A DNA stretch of 64,000 bases from Meriones unguiculatus (lineage: Eukaryota; Chordata; Mammalia; Rodentia; Muridae). Where the stretch lies: NCBI RefSeq assembly GCF_030254825.1, contig NC_083367.1, positions 25,697,001 through 25,761,000 of the forward strand. The letters run 5' to 3'. Positions within the stretch are counted from its first letter, which is position 1; each line of letters starts with the position of its first letter. The notes below the pieces were generated by a model. It ran no database searches, was not told the DNA's origin, and worked only from the letters and a program-made list of their open reading frames with translations. Shown one piece after another: positions 42,910 through 54,687 of the stretch. Both the position numbers and the translations under genes were made by a program.

Positions 42910-43050
42910 TTATTTATGAGACAAGGTTTTGTGTAGACAAGGCTGACCTTGAATTTGCTGTGTAGCAGGGAAGGGCTTTGAGCACCCAGCTTATGTGGTG
43001 GGGATTGACCCAGGGTGTGCATTGTACAGCCGAACTACATCCCAGACAGA
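42910..43050 (-). mobile_element. RSINE1/B4-type SINE
   Basis: 'tgagacaaggttttgtgtag' and 'ggggattgacccagggtgtg' are complemented B1-like and tRNA-like parts. Confidence 0.6.
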
Positions 43051-44469
43051 CCTAGTGCTTAATTTTTTAAAAGTGTTTAAACAACCAGCAAAACACCCAC
43101 TTATTAGCCTTATTTCAACGAGCTTACTTCAGCTACAGAGAGAAGAAGCTGTAACACAGCGTGTGTGCACACGTAGACTCAGGGTCGCTTACCCCTGGCA
43201 ACACCACAGAAAGACTCCGTTCTCCGTTCTCCCTGTAGTGCTGAAACCAGATCCCAGGAGCTTTACCACATGCGCGGGACTCTGCAAATTTGTTTGAGAT
43301 TAGGAAATCAAAGCCTTCAGAGAGGCTCGCCTAGTTTCCTCTTTGTTTCACTGTTGTACCTTGTATTTTTCTTCCCCGCCTGACTGTACTCTTACTTCCT
43401 TTCCATTGCATTCTTCAGTCAGTCCCCCTTGTGCTGTTGTGTTGTGAAGGCGAAACTGAATTCTGATGTGCAGTCTCAGCCACTTTCATTCTTACCTGTG
43501 AGTTTAATGGCTGCTCTCGTTTCCTTAGAAGTTTCTTGTGGTAGAATTGGTGATTAGAGAGGGTCACTAACAAGGTCACGCTACTTGGTGCCGGCTAGAC
43601 TACTACTCTGCTGGGGACTTTGGGCAAAATATTTCTTTTAGTGGGGTATCTGTGTTTGTGTGTATATATTATATATATAAATCCTACCCATTTCACAGAG
43701 TGATAAGAGAATTGAGTGAGTTCTTAAGGTGTTTCACATAGTGCCTGGCTATGACAGTTGTGAGGTTATGAAAAGACCCAGTAGGTTGCTTGTGGGAAGC
43801 ACATTTTCTGCAGTTGTGAGGAACCAATTATGTGTGGCAACAGAGTCTGATATGAGTCTGGGATTTCTTATGGCTGAAATGCCTTCTTAAAACGGCTTTT
43901 AGTACAGTATCATTAGAAATTTCGAACTTTTACAAAAACCTTTGACTTAATCTGGCCCATCTTTTAAAAATAACCCACAAAGTACTGTGTGTGTGGCAAA
44001 GCTCCTGTGATCTGGTTTCAGCAGTCCAGGGAGATTGTAGTCTTTTTGTGGTGTTGCCTGAGGTAGCGGACCCTGAGTCTACAGTTGGTGCATGAGCTGT
44101 GATACAATTTCTTTTCTCTGAGGTTGAAGTGAGCTGGTTGAAGTAAGGCTCCTAAGTGGGTTTTTCTGCTGGTTGTTTAAATTCTGGTAAACAACACAGT
44201 AAAATGTAACCTTTGTAAATCTAGTGCACTGTTTTATGTGTGAAATACATCTGCAGACATATGTAATAGTGTTTAATTTTAAACTGTCTCCTGGTATTAA
44301 GAAACCAGAAATCTAACATAAAGACTTTTATTTTGGGTGGGAAACTTGGGTCCATACACCTCTATTAGAAGACCTGTCAGCCATGCAGAGCTTGCATCAT
44401 TGTTTTACGATAACTCTTTCTTGTCTCAGTCGCTCCCTCCCCCATGTCCTTTTCATGTTACCTCCAGAG
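43051..44469. other. Intron-like, no recognised feature
   Basis: About 1.4 kb of T/G-rich sequence with a short TA run near 43,662-43,680. No repeat or exon is identified. Confidence 0.45.
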
Positions 44470-44646
44470 CAGTGGTTCTCAACCTTCCTAACGCTGTGAC
44501 CCTTTAATGCAGTTCCTTATGTGGAGGTGACCCACCATAAAATCATTTTATTGCTACTGAACTGTAATTTAGCTACCGTTATGACTCATGATGTAAATAT
44601 GTGATATGCAGGGTCTAGGTCGTGACCCACAGGCCGTGAAGCTCTT
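44470..44646 (-). mobile_element. URR1-like hAT-Charlie element
   Basis: It starts 'cagtggttctcaaccttcct' and contains 'gcagttccttatgtggaggt', 'gcaaaattacag'-type complement text and 'gtcgtgacccacaggccgtg'. It is the same family as 3,818-3,963 in the opposite orientation. The left terminal repeat is intact and the right one is decayed. Confidence 0.85.
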
Positions 44647-45426
44647 CTCGGCACCGTTTCATTTGCACTGGGTGAACCGACTCCTGAATTTATACTCCAG
44701 TTATTAAATAGCAGTGGATAGGTGAAAACCCCTGGGCCTGTGCGACCTGAGAGTGAGTGTTGCTTGCAGTAGGGCTTTGCCTTCTTGGGCCAGCAGTTGT
44801 TTCTCACCCCTCCCTCCACAAAGCATTGTTTTGGGGGCACCGCCAGAGTCATGGTTAATCAGTGTCCAGTGTGCAGTAAGCCCCGAGTAATGTGTGGACG
44901 TATTCCCGTTCTGCTTTGGCTCTGGACTTCCTCACTTACCGTTAAATATTTGCTTCATTCTCTAACACGTAGTTTTAGACTTCCATAGCCCACAACTGTG
45001 CCTGATTATATGTTACTTGGCTTTTTAAAGTGACGTTTTTCATTTTGATCTTTCCGGTTCCTTATGTACCAGTTCAGATGCACAAATTGTAAAGCACTTT
45101 CACTTGAGGTCCTAGGAATCGCAGCCTTTTGAAGAAAGGAGGGAGGTGGGAGCTCATCCGGGCAAGCAGTGCTGACTTACCTTCTGATGCTCAGAAAAAG
45201 CAGGGTCACGTGACTCACATAGACTAGAGAAAATAGTGTATGTACCATGTAGAAATGATCACAACCAAGTCTGACCATCTCTTCTATCTCTGGACACAGG
45301 GTGCTAATATCTGGATATTTGGTCATTTTGATCATTTCCAGATGTCATAGTCAAAGAATGGAACAACCAAAGCTTGCATTGTGAGGCAGCAGCTTGATAT
45401 GTGAGTTAAGTCCAATTTTCTGCATC
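44647..45426. other. Intron-like, no recognised feature
   Basis: Apparently single-copy. Short open frames occur on both strands but have no splice context. Confidence 0.4.
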
Positions 45427-45611
45427 GAGACAGGGTCTCATGTATCCCAGACTCGTCGTATAGCCTAATGAACTTGAACCTTTGATCCTCCTTGCCTCTA
45501 CCTTTCAAGTGTTGAGAATACAGGGGTTCACTAGCCACCACCCTGATTTATGTGGCACTGTGGTCAAACCTAGGACCTTATGAACTCTATTGAGCTTAAG
45601 TTCCAGCCCTT
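45427..45611 (-). mobile_element. RSINE1/B4-type SINE
   Basis: 'cgagacagggtctcatgtat' leads to 'gtgttgagaatacaggggtt' and a complemented tRNA-like end ('caaacctaggaccttatgaa'). Confidence 0.65.
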
Positions 45612-45785
45612 GAAAAACTTTAGTGTTGTCTTAATTGTGATTTCCATTTCATTTTCAATTTTAGATGACAGCACACTGTTTTATGACATTAACTTGAACA
45701 CCATCATTACGCCGAACATGTCTTAAAGCCACCAGCTTGTCCATTTGTCAGCACTGAGGTCTTGATTCCCAACTTTTTCTTCTTT

Positions 45786-46075
45786 AAATTGGTTTTTATT
45801 TAAGTGCATGTTTGATGTGTGTGTGCCTGTATGTTTAATGTGTGTGTGCCTGCATGTTTGATGTATGTGCCTGTATGTTTGAACTGTGTGCCTGCATGTT
45901 TGATGTATGTGCCTGTATGTTTGAAGTGTGTGCCTGCATGTTTGATGTGTGTGCACACTTGCATGTTTGATGTGTGTGCTCACTTGCATGTTTGATGTAT
46001 ATGTATGCCTGCATGTTAGTATGTGCACAGTGCTTATGGGTGCCTTTGGAGGCTAGAAGACATTGTGAAAGCTCC
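45786..46075 (-). mobile_element. B3-like SINE carrying a minisatellite
   Basis: 'ttggtttttatttaagtgca' opens the complemented tail. The 'gcatgtttgatgtg' repeat array follows, then 'ttatgggtgcctttggaggc' and 'tagaagacattgtg', which belong to the complemented B3 body. The head is missing. Confidence 0.6.
45805..46018 (+). repeat. Minisatellite, about 9 units of 21-25 bp
   Basis: The unit TGCATGTTTGATGTGTGTGCC varies in length. In the middle four units, TGCATG and TGTATG forms alternate, giving a 42-bp dimer. It arose inside a B3-like SINE tail. Confidence 0.95.
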
Positions 46076-46124
46076 CTCAAGGTCTTTGATTTTCTTAAGT
46101 GCCAGTTTTTAAAATGGGAGGCAT

Positions 46125-46290
46125 TGAGTCAGGGTCTCACTGTGTAGCCTCGCAATGGTTTTGAACTCCTTTTGTTGTTCAGCCTGGTCTCAGACTCTTT
46201 TATGTAGCCCATGTTGTTCTTGAACTTGTGATCTTCCTACCTCAGCCTCCTGAGTGTTGAGATTACAGATATATGGCTACCATTCTCAAC
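46125..46290 (-). mobile_element. B1-like SINE (old)
   Basis: 'gtcagggtctcactgtgtag', 'cctcagcctcctgagtgttg' and 'agattacagatatatggcta' are present. It holds two copies of the middle region and may be a dimer or two nested monomers. Confidence 0.6.
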
Positions 46291-46344
46291 TAGTCAAGTG
46301 TCATTTAATCAGTGCCATTTTTAAAAGATTTATTTTATGTGTAT

Positions 46345-47075
46345 GAATGTATAAAAGGAACTTTTATTTGCCTGTTTCAATTGTCTTAGAGGTTTATTGC
46401 CTCTGTTGGCTAACCTAGTCCTAGTCCTGGAAGCTTGCATACACTCTAACCTAGGCCTAGAATGTTTTCAGCCTCTGAGACTTACTGCTGAATAAGCTCA
46501 CCCTTTTTGTTCTTTACGAGCTCTGGGCTGGCTGTTTGAACTAAACTGTTCTGGCTCAAACTCTTTTCCCAGCTGACTGTCCTACCTGGCTTTTCTCTCT
46601 GCCCATGAATTGCTTTGCTTGGCCTAAAACTAACTCCAGCCATCTGCCCTAATCTTCTGGCTCTTTATCATTCTCTGGCTCATTCTGCCTCAACTTCTCT
46701 CTGTAAAACTCTCTTGGTGAAGCTGTGCCCCACACATTGACCCTTAAGTGGCTTCCCTTTCCTCTCTTCTCATGAAAGTTGAGCCTGTCCTGTTCTGTCA
46801 AATCATTCTCTGATTTGTCACTTTTTCTGCCATTCAATTAAACATCACTTTTAAACATGGGTGCTTCCTTCTACAAACTAACTTGACATTCATTGTTTGG
46901 GATAAAAGGCATGTACCATCACACCTGGACCTAAGCTTTTCTTTACCTGAAACTTGCCCTGTATCAGGCTGGCCTTAAACTCACATCTGTTTGCCTCTGT
47001 TTCCTGGATTAAAGACATGTTTGTATTCCAACCAGATCACACAGACCTAGAAGGTCTTTGGATGTGATTTCTTGT
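46345..47075 (+). mobile_element. Candidate rodent LTR-type repeat
   Basis: 'ctctgttggctaacctagtc', 'gactgtcctacctggctttt', 'cctaaaactaactccagcca' and 'attcaattaaacatcac' form a C/T-rich block that I associate with an abundant muroid LTR-like repeat. A B1-related piece follows ('gtatcaggctggccttaaac'). The ends and family name are uncertain. Confidence 0.45.
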
Positions 47076-47104
47076 TAGAGCAGCCATGTTCTGAACTAAA
47101 ATTC

Positions 47105-47300
47105 CTCTACATGAATGTTTTACCTGCATATGTGTTTGTGGACCACATGTGTGCCTGGTCCTTATGGGGGCCAGAAGAGGAGGTTGGATCCTCTGAAGCC
47201 AGAGTTACAGGCAGTAGTGAGCCACTGTGGGTCCTGGGAACGGAACCTGGGTCCTCTGCATGAGTAGCAAGTGCTCTTAACCACTAAGTTTTCTCCGTAG
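47105..47300 (-). mobile_element. B3 SINE
   Basis: 'gttttacctgcatatgtgtt', 'gggccagaagaggaggttgg' and 'gtgctcttaaccactaagtt' read tail to head. Confidence 0.85.
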
Positions 47301-47594
47301 TTAGTATTTGAAAAAAATTCTTTGGATGAAGGTGCAGTTAAGATTTGTTGCCTCTTTATTTCTTATTTTTCCTTTCAGGTTATTTGTTGAAGAAGCTTAA
47401 TTGATTGTCCTATGTGCTAAGTACAGCTTGCATTTTGTTGTTTTTAGTTCTATAGTATTGCAGTTAACCTCCTGTGCCCTATATTTTCTCTGCTTTGGAA
47501 TTAGGTCTAGAAAAATGACCCAATTCTCTCCCTCTTTCCTGTTTTTCCAAGGTTATTTCATAGGCTTTTATTTGATACCTGTTGCTTTTGTTTT

Positions 47595-47778
47595 TACCTT
47601 TATTTATTTTGTGTGTGGATTTATGCTTGTGTATGTAGGCTTGCATGTAGCACAGAACACTGTGGAGGTTAGGAGACAGCTTATGGGAGTTAATTTTTTG
47701 TGGGTTTCAGCATTGAACTCGCATCCTCAGGCTTGGCTGCAAGCGCCTTTACCCACTGAGCCTTCTTCCTGGGCTGTG
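47595..47778 (-). mobile_element. B3A-type SINE
   Basis: 'ctgtggaggttaggagacag', 'tcctcaggcttggctgcaag' and 'cctttacccactgagccttc' form a complemented B3A. Confidence 0.8.
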
Positions 47779-49188
47779 GCCCTCAGGCTTCTGGTGCTGT
47801 CACAGCCTGGGCAGGCTCATTTGGTCTTAGGGGCTGCCATAAGTAATCAGAACCATCCACAGTCAATGGCATGTTAGAAGAGAGAGAGAGAAGCAGGCCC
47901 CAGAAAAGCAGACCAAGGAGGAGGAAGACTGCTCTGCACTTGTACATGTTAGTGTCACATGCAGTTGACTTTACAGATGAAGGTCAGGTTGACAGTTGGA
48001 TGAGTTTCTCATGGTGCCTAGTGTACGTGTCGCCTGAAAAATAGTTCTGTGCACTGGGGCCAGGAATTCCTTGTTATTTGATGCTATACCTAAGAACTGG
48101 ACTTCATTTTGCAGGTTGTTGGCATCGCTGGCATCAAGCTTTCATAGAAGGTAGGTTGCTTTCCTGGCTGGCTTTGAAGGTGCCTTGTCCTTTCTTCCCG
48201 AAGGTGCGGTCTTGAAGGCCTGAGTGACAAGTGTCCTGACTGAGCCCTGCTTTAAGCTGTGATTCTCATATTGTGACTGAACACAGGGCTGCATGCTCAT
48301 GCAGTGCGTCACAGAGCTCACCTCCATTCTCAAGTGGAGAATGACCATCATCTCGCCTTTCACACATCAGTGAAATGTGCCAGAGCATAAAACATAAAAA
48401 CAAAGTACAAATCTCTCCTTTTCCCAGCCAGTGTTTTCTTTCATGTGGTTTAACACTTTTTGCTATTTAATTTACAGTGGAAATGGCACTCCCTAGAGTA
48501 CTTTCACATGATTTAGAAAGTCAGGCATGCTTTAGGAAGACAAGGGAAACAGCAGGCGGACCAGTGCCCTAAGCCTTTCTGACAACTCTCAGATCCCCAG
48601 AGGCCACGACTTTCAATGCTTTTGACTTTGTTTTCTGGTGTGTTTGGTCTCTAGGAAACACAATTTTCTTGTTTCTTGACTTGAAAAAAATGATGAAATA
48701 CTTTTCATTATTTGTTAAAGTCTTGTGTATTTTGTAAGGGAACAGGACATGCTGGGAGTCAAGAGCGTGGTTTCACAGACATTTAGCAGCCACTGTCTAA
48801 TTCCTTTGGCTCTTATGGAGGTATTTTTATACATGAATAGTTGTTTCAGTTGATGTCTCATTGTGGGAACAACACTTGAGAAGCCTATGCAATCTTGTTG
48901 ATGTCTGTCTGCTCCAGCTTCTTGTACATATAACTCATGTACCTGTTTATACAGACTCATACTCTGTTTTAACTTAGAAAGATGAGCCTTGTAAAGTGCT
49001 TTGATTATGCTTGTAAAAATATTTTTTTTTAAACCGGTCTTTCATATTTTCTGCTGAAAGTTGTTTTGCTTTTGTCTCATTTGTTTGTTTTCCTTGTGTC
49101 AAATTTTGGTTCAGCTATGTTGGAAGCTGTAAAATTCCTGCAGTTAGGCTCAAACAGAAAACAATTTCTTAGTTCCATCTTAGGAGTG
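47779..49188. other. Intron-like; one possible micro-exon
   Basis: No repeat is recognised in about 1.4 kb. At 48,115-48,150 a 36-nt segment lies between an acceptor-like 'cttcattttgcag' and a donor-like AAG|GTAGGT. It is open in two frames. Evidence is only from the splice-site pattern. Confidence 0.3.
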
Positions 49189-49326
49189 TGTGTGTGTGTG
49201 CGCATGTGTGCATGCACAAGTGTGCATGTGTGTGTGTGTGTGTGCAGGTGTACATCTGTGTGTGTATGTGTGCGTGTGTGCCGGCGTACATCTGTGTGTG
49301 TGTAGGCATACATCTGTGTGTGTAAG
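49189..49326 (+). repeat. (TG)n array with repeated motif
   Basis: TG dinucleotides are broken by 'gtacatctgtgtgtg'-type units that recur three times. Confidence 0.95.
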
Positions 49327-49560
49327 CAGAGGTCAGCCTTGGTGTTTTCAGGAGCTGTTGTCCACTTTGTGGACAGAGGTCTCTCTCTATGCTGAGCTTG
49401 CTACAGGCCAGACTGACGGGGAGCTCCAGGGATACCTGCCTCCCAGTCCTTGGATAGTAAATAGGTGTCACCAGGTCTGGGTTTTTGTGTGGGTGCTTGG
49501 GATTGAGCATAGACCCTCAGAGTTGTAAGCAAGCCCTGTACTGATCATCCTCTCAGTCCC
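49327..49560 (-). mobile_element. B4-family SINE
   Basis: 'gcagaggtcagccttggtgt', 'ccagactgacggggagctcc' and a complemented tRNA-like end ('gtgcttgggattgagcatag') fit a B4A copy. The TG array sits at its 3' end. Confidence 0.65.
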
Positions 49561-50106
49561 CCTTCCCCATCCTGCCTGGTCCCTCTAGCATCCTGGACAT
49601 TTTATTTCTGGAACCTCTATTTAGTTAACTGTACTTTGGGACTTTGTAACCATCTTTATTTCCTGGGTTCTGTGTCCCCTGTGCTCTGTATCTGTTTTTT
49701 GATTTAACTCTGATTTCACATGGACTCACCTAGCAGTTGTTCAAGAGAGTGTAAATGGGAGACCAGCAGAAGACCCAGGTATGTCTTAAGATATAGCCTT
49801 CCATTTTCAGTTGATGGCTTTTTGGGCTGTATAGACTTCTGAGTTAGTGGTTACTTCCCCTCAAAGCTTGAAGGCATATTTTGCAGCCTTTAGAAGTCTG
49901 TATTTACTTCTGTGTCAAATGTCAGGCCCCAGAGGAACCTGGAACCTGCAGGCCTAAGGTTTGCAGGACTTCAGCCATCAGGCCTTCTGTCCACCAAAGC
50001 AGTGAGTCAGGCTCCAACTTCTGCTGCTATGTCAGCAGCTTTGTGATCTGCTCTTCTCTTCATTTTCCACACTCTGGCCGCATATCTCCTCCGCTCCCCC
50101 ACTTGT
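49561..50106. other. Intron-like; one possible micro-exon
   Basis: A 42-nt segment at 49,737-49,778 is bounded by 'cacctagcag' and CCCAG|GTATGT. The donor is strong; the acceptor has only a moderate pyrimidine tract. Two of its three frames are open. Nothing else is recognised here. Confidence 0.3.
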
Positions 50107-50200
50107 TTTGGTTTGAGGTCTTAGTCCAGGTTGGGCCTGAACTCTCAGAAGTTCTGCTTCAAGCTCCTAGACTAAAGGTGTGTACTGCCCAATCCCAAGC
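50107..50200 (-). mobile_element. B1-like SINE fragment
   Basis: 'gaggtcttagtccaggttgg' and 'ctagactaaaggtgtgtact' resemble a complemented old B1. Confidence 0.45.
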
Positions 50201-51249
50201 TTCCTCTCAGGAATGCTTGTTTTGTTTTCTTCAATGTTAGTTTGTTAAGGAACCAAGTAAAAATTGATTTATGTTCAGTTGGCTGGATTTAGGGTTTTAT
50301 GTTGATTAAAAATAAAATTCAGAGGATTATTGTGCTACTTAACACATCCTTATTGCAGCCATAATGAAACTATTTCCTTTTCTATCCCAGTTACTGAAAA
50401 ATCAGGTAAATGAGTCAGTATTTAGAGTGGGTGACTGATGGTTGAATAGAACAGCTTTTCCTTGGAAGAGGTCAGGAAACTCATTATTTGTACCACACTG
50501 ATGTTTCTTGTGATTGTTTAAGCTTGTCATAGTATAAGCTTAAATGTTCCATATCTGAGGTAAATTTAACAAAAACACAATGACAGCAGATTTGATGAGA
50601 TTATGTTCCTTTCAGAACTGCGAGTCTTATTTTGGAATAGTAAATTCTTAAGATGCCCGCCTTTAAAGTGACACACACTACCATATATAAATTGGAATAT
50701 TATTTGGGGATTAGATGCTAGGTAAGGTGTAAGTAGTAGGAGGTTTTATAGTAATGTGAATATGGATGTTAAGAATTTTTGTGACTGGATTTTGGGGACG
50801 TTGAGACAGAAGAGGGATTCTGGGCTGTAGAGTAGGATTGGCTGAGCTGTCCGGGAGCAGCTAATGGCTGTGGGGGTATACTTCATGTGAAGTTTCCCAG
50901 TGCGCTTCAGAGGCCTACAAATTCAAATGCTGAATTCTTTAGCTGCAATGATACTGCAGGTGGTAGGTATTACAGTGTCTCCCCTAAATGCAGGGGCATG
51001 CCAAATGACTAAGGTGTCGCATAGAAGACTCTTTTTATACCTCGGATTAACTGTATGTGCAGATGTGCACCGGAAAATGCACAGCTCTCTCCAACTCTTA
51101 CCTCATTTCTATTACGTAGTCTAATTTGGAAATGGATGCACATTTTAAAGTTACTCAGAGACAGACATTAAATAGTTAATACAGGATTTGGAAAAATTAT
51201 AAAATAGTTTACAAATTTGTACCACTTAGTGAAGTTTGAAATACATTGC
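50201..51249. other. Intron-like, no recognised feature
   Basis: About 1 kb of A/T-rich single-copy-like sequence. Confidence 0.4.
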
Positions 51250-51440
51250 AGGGCCATGGCTTAATCCATCCGTAGAACACTTGGCTAGTGAGACCCTTGG
51301 TTCTATTCTGGGAAAAGAAAGAAAGACAGGGCACAGGGGTGCTTGCCTATAATTCGAGAGAGAGGCAGAGCTCAAGGTCACCTGCTTCATAATGTGTCTT
51401 AGGTAGCTTTGGCTACATGACTCTGCTCCGAAGAAAACAA
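51250..51440 (+). mobile_element. RSINE1-type SINE
   Basis: tRNA-like part ('cagggccatggcttaatcca', 'gacccttggttctattctgg'), a short A-rich linker, then B1-like ('gggtgcttgcctataattcg'). Confidence 0.65.
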
Positions 51441-51569
51441 GACCGTTCAAAAAAATCACCTTGGGTATGTTCCAAGAGAAATTTATTAGGCCATGCATTT
51501 ATATAGTACTTTTTTTTCTCTTGGTAACAGTGTAAAGCTATACTGACCTCGATAGAATCCTGCTTCCCT

Positions 51570-51660
51570 TTGCTCCTTCCAACAGGGTCTCCAGCTGCAG
51601 CTCAGGTCTCCTGGCTTGGCCTTCTTAGTCCTGGGGTTATAGGTGTTCCCAGCATGCTGC
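51570..51660 (-). mobile_element. B1-like SINE fragment
   Basis: 'aacagggtctccagctgcag' and 'gtcctggggttataggtgtt' fit a complemented old B1. Confidence 0.5.
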
Positions 51661-51770
51661 TTTTATTCTTTTTTTTTTTTTTTTTAAAAAAATCTATTAA
51701 TTTTAAAGTTAATTTTTTTCCAAGAGAAATCCTTAGAACATTTTGCCATTTGACTTCAAGATCTTTATTC

Positions 51771-51772
51771 AT

Positions 51773-51803
<31 letters not shown>

Positions 51804-51807
51804 TTTT
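51771..51807 (+). repeat. (ATTT)n microsatellite
   Basis: About nine tetranucleotide units. Confidence 0.97.
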
Positions 51808-53021
51808 CAGTTGTGTTTGGGAGATCTGACAGGTAAGAAAAGCAAGCCAGGAAGAGGTTAAATGGAATTCACTTAGCAGTTCAGTAATGGGCACGGCCAG
51901 TCTCCTGTGTTCAGAGCTGTTCATTCTCCATTGTACTGTTTTGCTGTTCATAAAGTAGCTAATTGGAGTTTTCTTGGAGACCCAGGAAGCCTGCCAAGTT
52001 TTGTAGCTAAAGGGATGTCCTGTAGCTTTTATATATTTGCATCATGAGTCCTGAAGGTAGACAGACTGAGGTCTTCCAAAAATAGCTCAATAAATGTGTC
52101 AAGGTTTTGAAATACTACTGAAAAAACAAGGAAGTCTAGTACTGTGGGGGTTGCTGGAGAATGATGCCAAATGCTTTCAGAAGTGTTTGAAAAGCAAATG
52201 TGGCCCTGGCTCTATCTAGACAGTGTGCTTAGTCCAGCTGAGGCTTGGGGAGCCTATCTTGATTATGATAACCCTTTGCTTCTTCCTGCCACTCTCTGCC
52301 TAATTGCTTCTGCAGCAGAAAGAAAAGCAGCTAAATGAACATCTTCCTGGAAAAGTTTCCTTTCATTCACTTCTCTTAATGAAGAAAGAGAAAACTTTCT
52401 TGCTCCATAAAGTAGATAAAAATTATATGTAGGAAAACTTGAAGTGTCAAGTAATGACTTGAGCCTGTCTAAAAAAGAAATCAAGATTTCCCAGTGCACT
52501 CACTTGTAGCCAGAACTGTTTTTGGATCATGGCCGTTCAAATCAACGTCAGTAAAGCTCGTGTCTTAATTTTCCTAATGCCACACGTCTGTTTTAAATTA
52601 GGCCCACATAGGAATGTGAAACGCACTAGTTTATCCCGCGTGCCCCTAGCTTACAGCAGGAAGCAGAATGGGGTCTGGGGAGGGCACCCGGAACTTGTGC
52701 AGCCCTGAAAAGGACTGTCGATTATGCACGTGCAGTGCAGATGTGGGGTCTCCCGCACGGTGCCAGCTCACTTTCATCCGTGGTGCTGTGAGCTTCAAAG
52801 GCTTCAGGGTGGGTTCTAGACCGCTCTGTGGATTGTGACCTGGGAGTTAACTGCCCTGTGCAGCACACAGGACAGCAGTGGAAGATGGCTCGTTGTAAGG
52901 AGTGTTTTCTTCGTAAGTGTGTTTGTAGCTTATTGAAGCCATACCTTTTTCTGTATCTGCCGGTGTTTTTATTTTGTCAGTAGGTCCCACCATTATCAGT
53001 TCCAGGAAAGGGAAAGTCTTA
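51808..53021. other. Intron-like, single-copy
   Basis: About 1.2 kb with no repeat that I recognise. It contains one member of a 46-bp duplicated segment (52,354-52,399). The part from 52,600 to 52,900 is more G/C-rich with several CpGs. Confidence 0.45.
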
Positions 53022-53150
53022 TTACTGAGACAGTCTCATGCCATGCAGGTAGGTTTCTAGCTGAGGCTGACTTTGAACCCCCTGTTCTCCTGTTTTCACC
53101 TCTCCGGTGGTGCTGGGGTTTGAGACATGTGCCGACATGCACTCCTGCTT
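53022..53150 (-). mobile_element. B1-like SINE
   Basis: 'tattactgagacagtctcat', 'agctgaggctgactttgaac' and 'gtgctggggtttgagacatg' are complemented. Confidence 0.65.
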
Positions 53151-53631
53151 CCTTTTTGTGCTTTGTTTGGAAAGTTTACAGTATGTTCATGAGTGGAGAG
53201 GATGGTAATAAAGAGCCCATGTGCCCTGTGTTAGTGCTGGGCTGGAGAGGCTTTCGTCTGTATTTTCTACTCCCTGATTTTCACCGTAGCCCACCATGAT
53301 ATTTTGAAGTAAATCCTAAGCATCATAGTCTTTCTTGTGTAAATAATGTGGGAACCCTGTTAGGTACTATATTGTGTCTGTGTTTATAACTGATTCTTCT
53401 TTGAGTAACCAAATAGTTCATTTAGAACTAACTTAGTTGTCATGTGTTTGAAATAAATATCCGAGTATTGTTCTTGTCACTGAAAGCAGATTTGTCTCAG
53501 TACAGCACTGTGCATGCTTTAGCCAGCACCAGCAGTGAGACACCACAGTACAGAAGTAAACTGTGACACAGAATTTTCTGAGTGGTCACAAAGACAGAGC
53601 AGAGAGAGCTAATTGGAGTACATTTTCCTCT

Positions 53632-53770
53632 TTGAGACAGGGTCTCTCTGCAGCTCTGGCTGGCCTGGAAATTACTATGTCGGTCAGGGTGGCCAAAATC
53701 TCACTGAGATCCTCTTGTTTCTGCCTCCTGAGTGCTGGGATCAAATGTGTGCACCGCTGTACCTGGCCTT
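53632..53770 (-). mobile_element. B1 SINE
   Basis: 'tttgagacagggtctctctg', 'ctgagtgctgggatcaaatg' and 'gcaccgctgtacctggcc' are clear. Confidence 0.85.
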
Positions 53771-54639
53771 TAGTGTATTTTTAAGGTGATGTTTATATAC
53801 ATAGTCCCCCTGCCTTCAACTTGTATTTATTTTACATCCCCCGACCCCCTTTTCTTCCCTTCTGTCCTTTGGTTCCCGTGAGAACTGCAATAAGTGAGAA
53901 CTCATTCTTTCTGTTGGTAAACGACCAGCAGTGTGGGGAGCAGGGCACAACCTAAAACACTGACGTGGGCTTAGGAGTCTGGCCGTTCCTGGTGGCGTAG
54001 CCACAGCTGAGGCTCTGATACTGCAACGCCTCCCTCACTAACAAGTGGGTGTTTATGTTGGGAAGAGTTCACATTTGGTTTACACTCGTAAGTTGCATGC
54101 ACTCAGTCTCGTGGAGCAGTGGGAACAGCTGACGCTCCTTCATCTTCCTGCGTGCCTGGCGTTGCACTTTGACGTACATTTACTCTAACTCAGTCACTCA
54201 CTTTGATGTTTGCGGGAGGAATCTTAGAGTTTCCTTTAATTCACTTCTCTTAATGAAGAAAGAAAACTTTCAAGTTTCTTCTACCTTTAAAATAGAATTA
54301 AAATATATGCGTGTGTGTGTGTGTGTGTGTGAGTGTGTGTATTTAGTTCCCATACAAGGTAATGGATTTCATTGTGACCATGCATATAAATATATCATCA
54401 TCCTTTATTCTTATTTCCATGCTCCTTCATCGTTCACTTTACACAGTAATTAGCTGCATTCACTGAGAAATGTCATGGGTTCTGTAGACACTTTTATTTA
54501 AGCGCCTTGACCACATATTGTCTTCATTCAGTGTGTCATGTGCTTTGACTCCCTACTTACCGTCTCTCATCCTCACCCAAACCTGGCCCTTTCTATTTCT
54601 CAAATACTCTCCCTTTTACCTTTATGTTGCTCATGTGCA

Positions 54640-54687
<48 letters not shown>

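Noticed and set aside
47401..47877. 158-codon plus-strand frame
   Set aside because: Its second half is a minus-strand B3A SINE read antisense and the first half has no recognisable domain.
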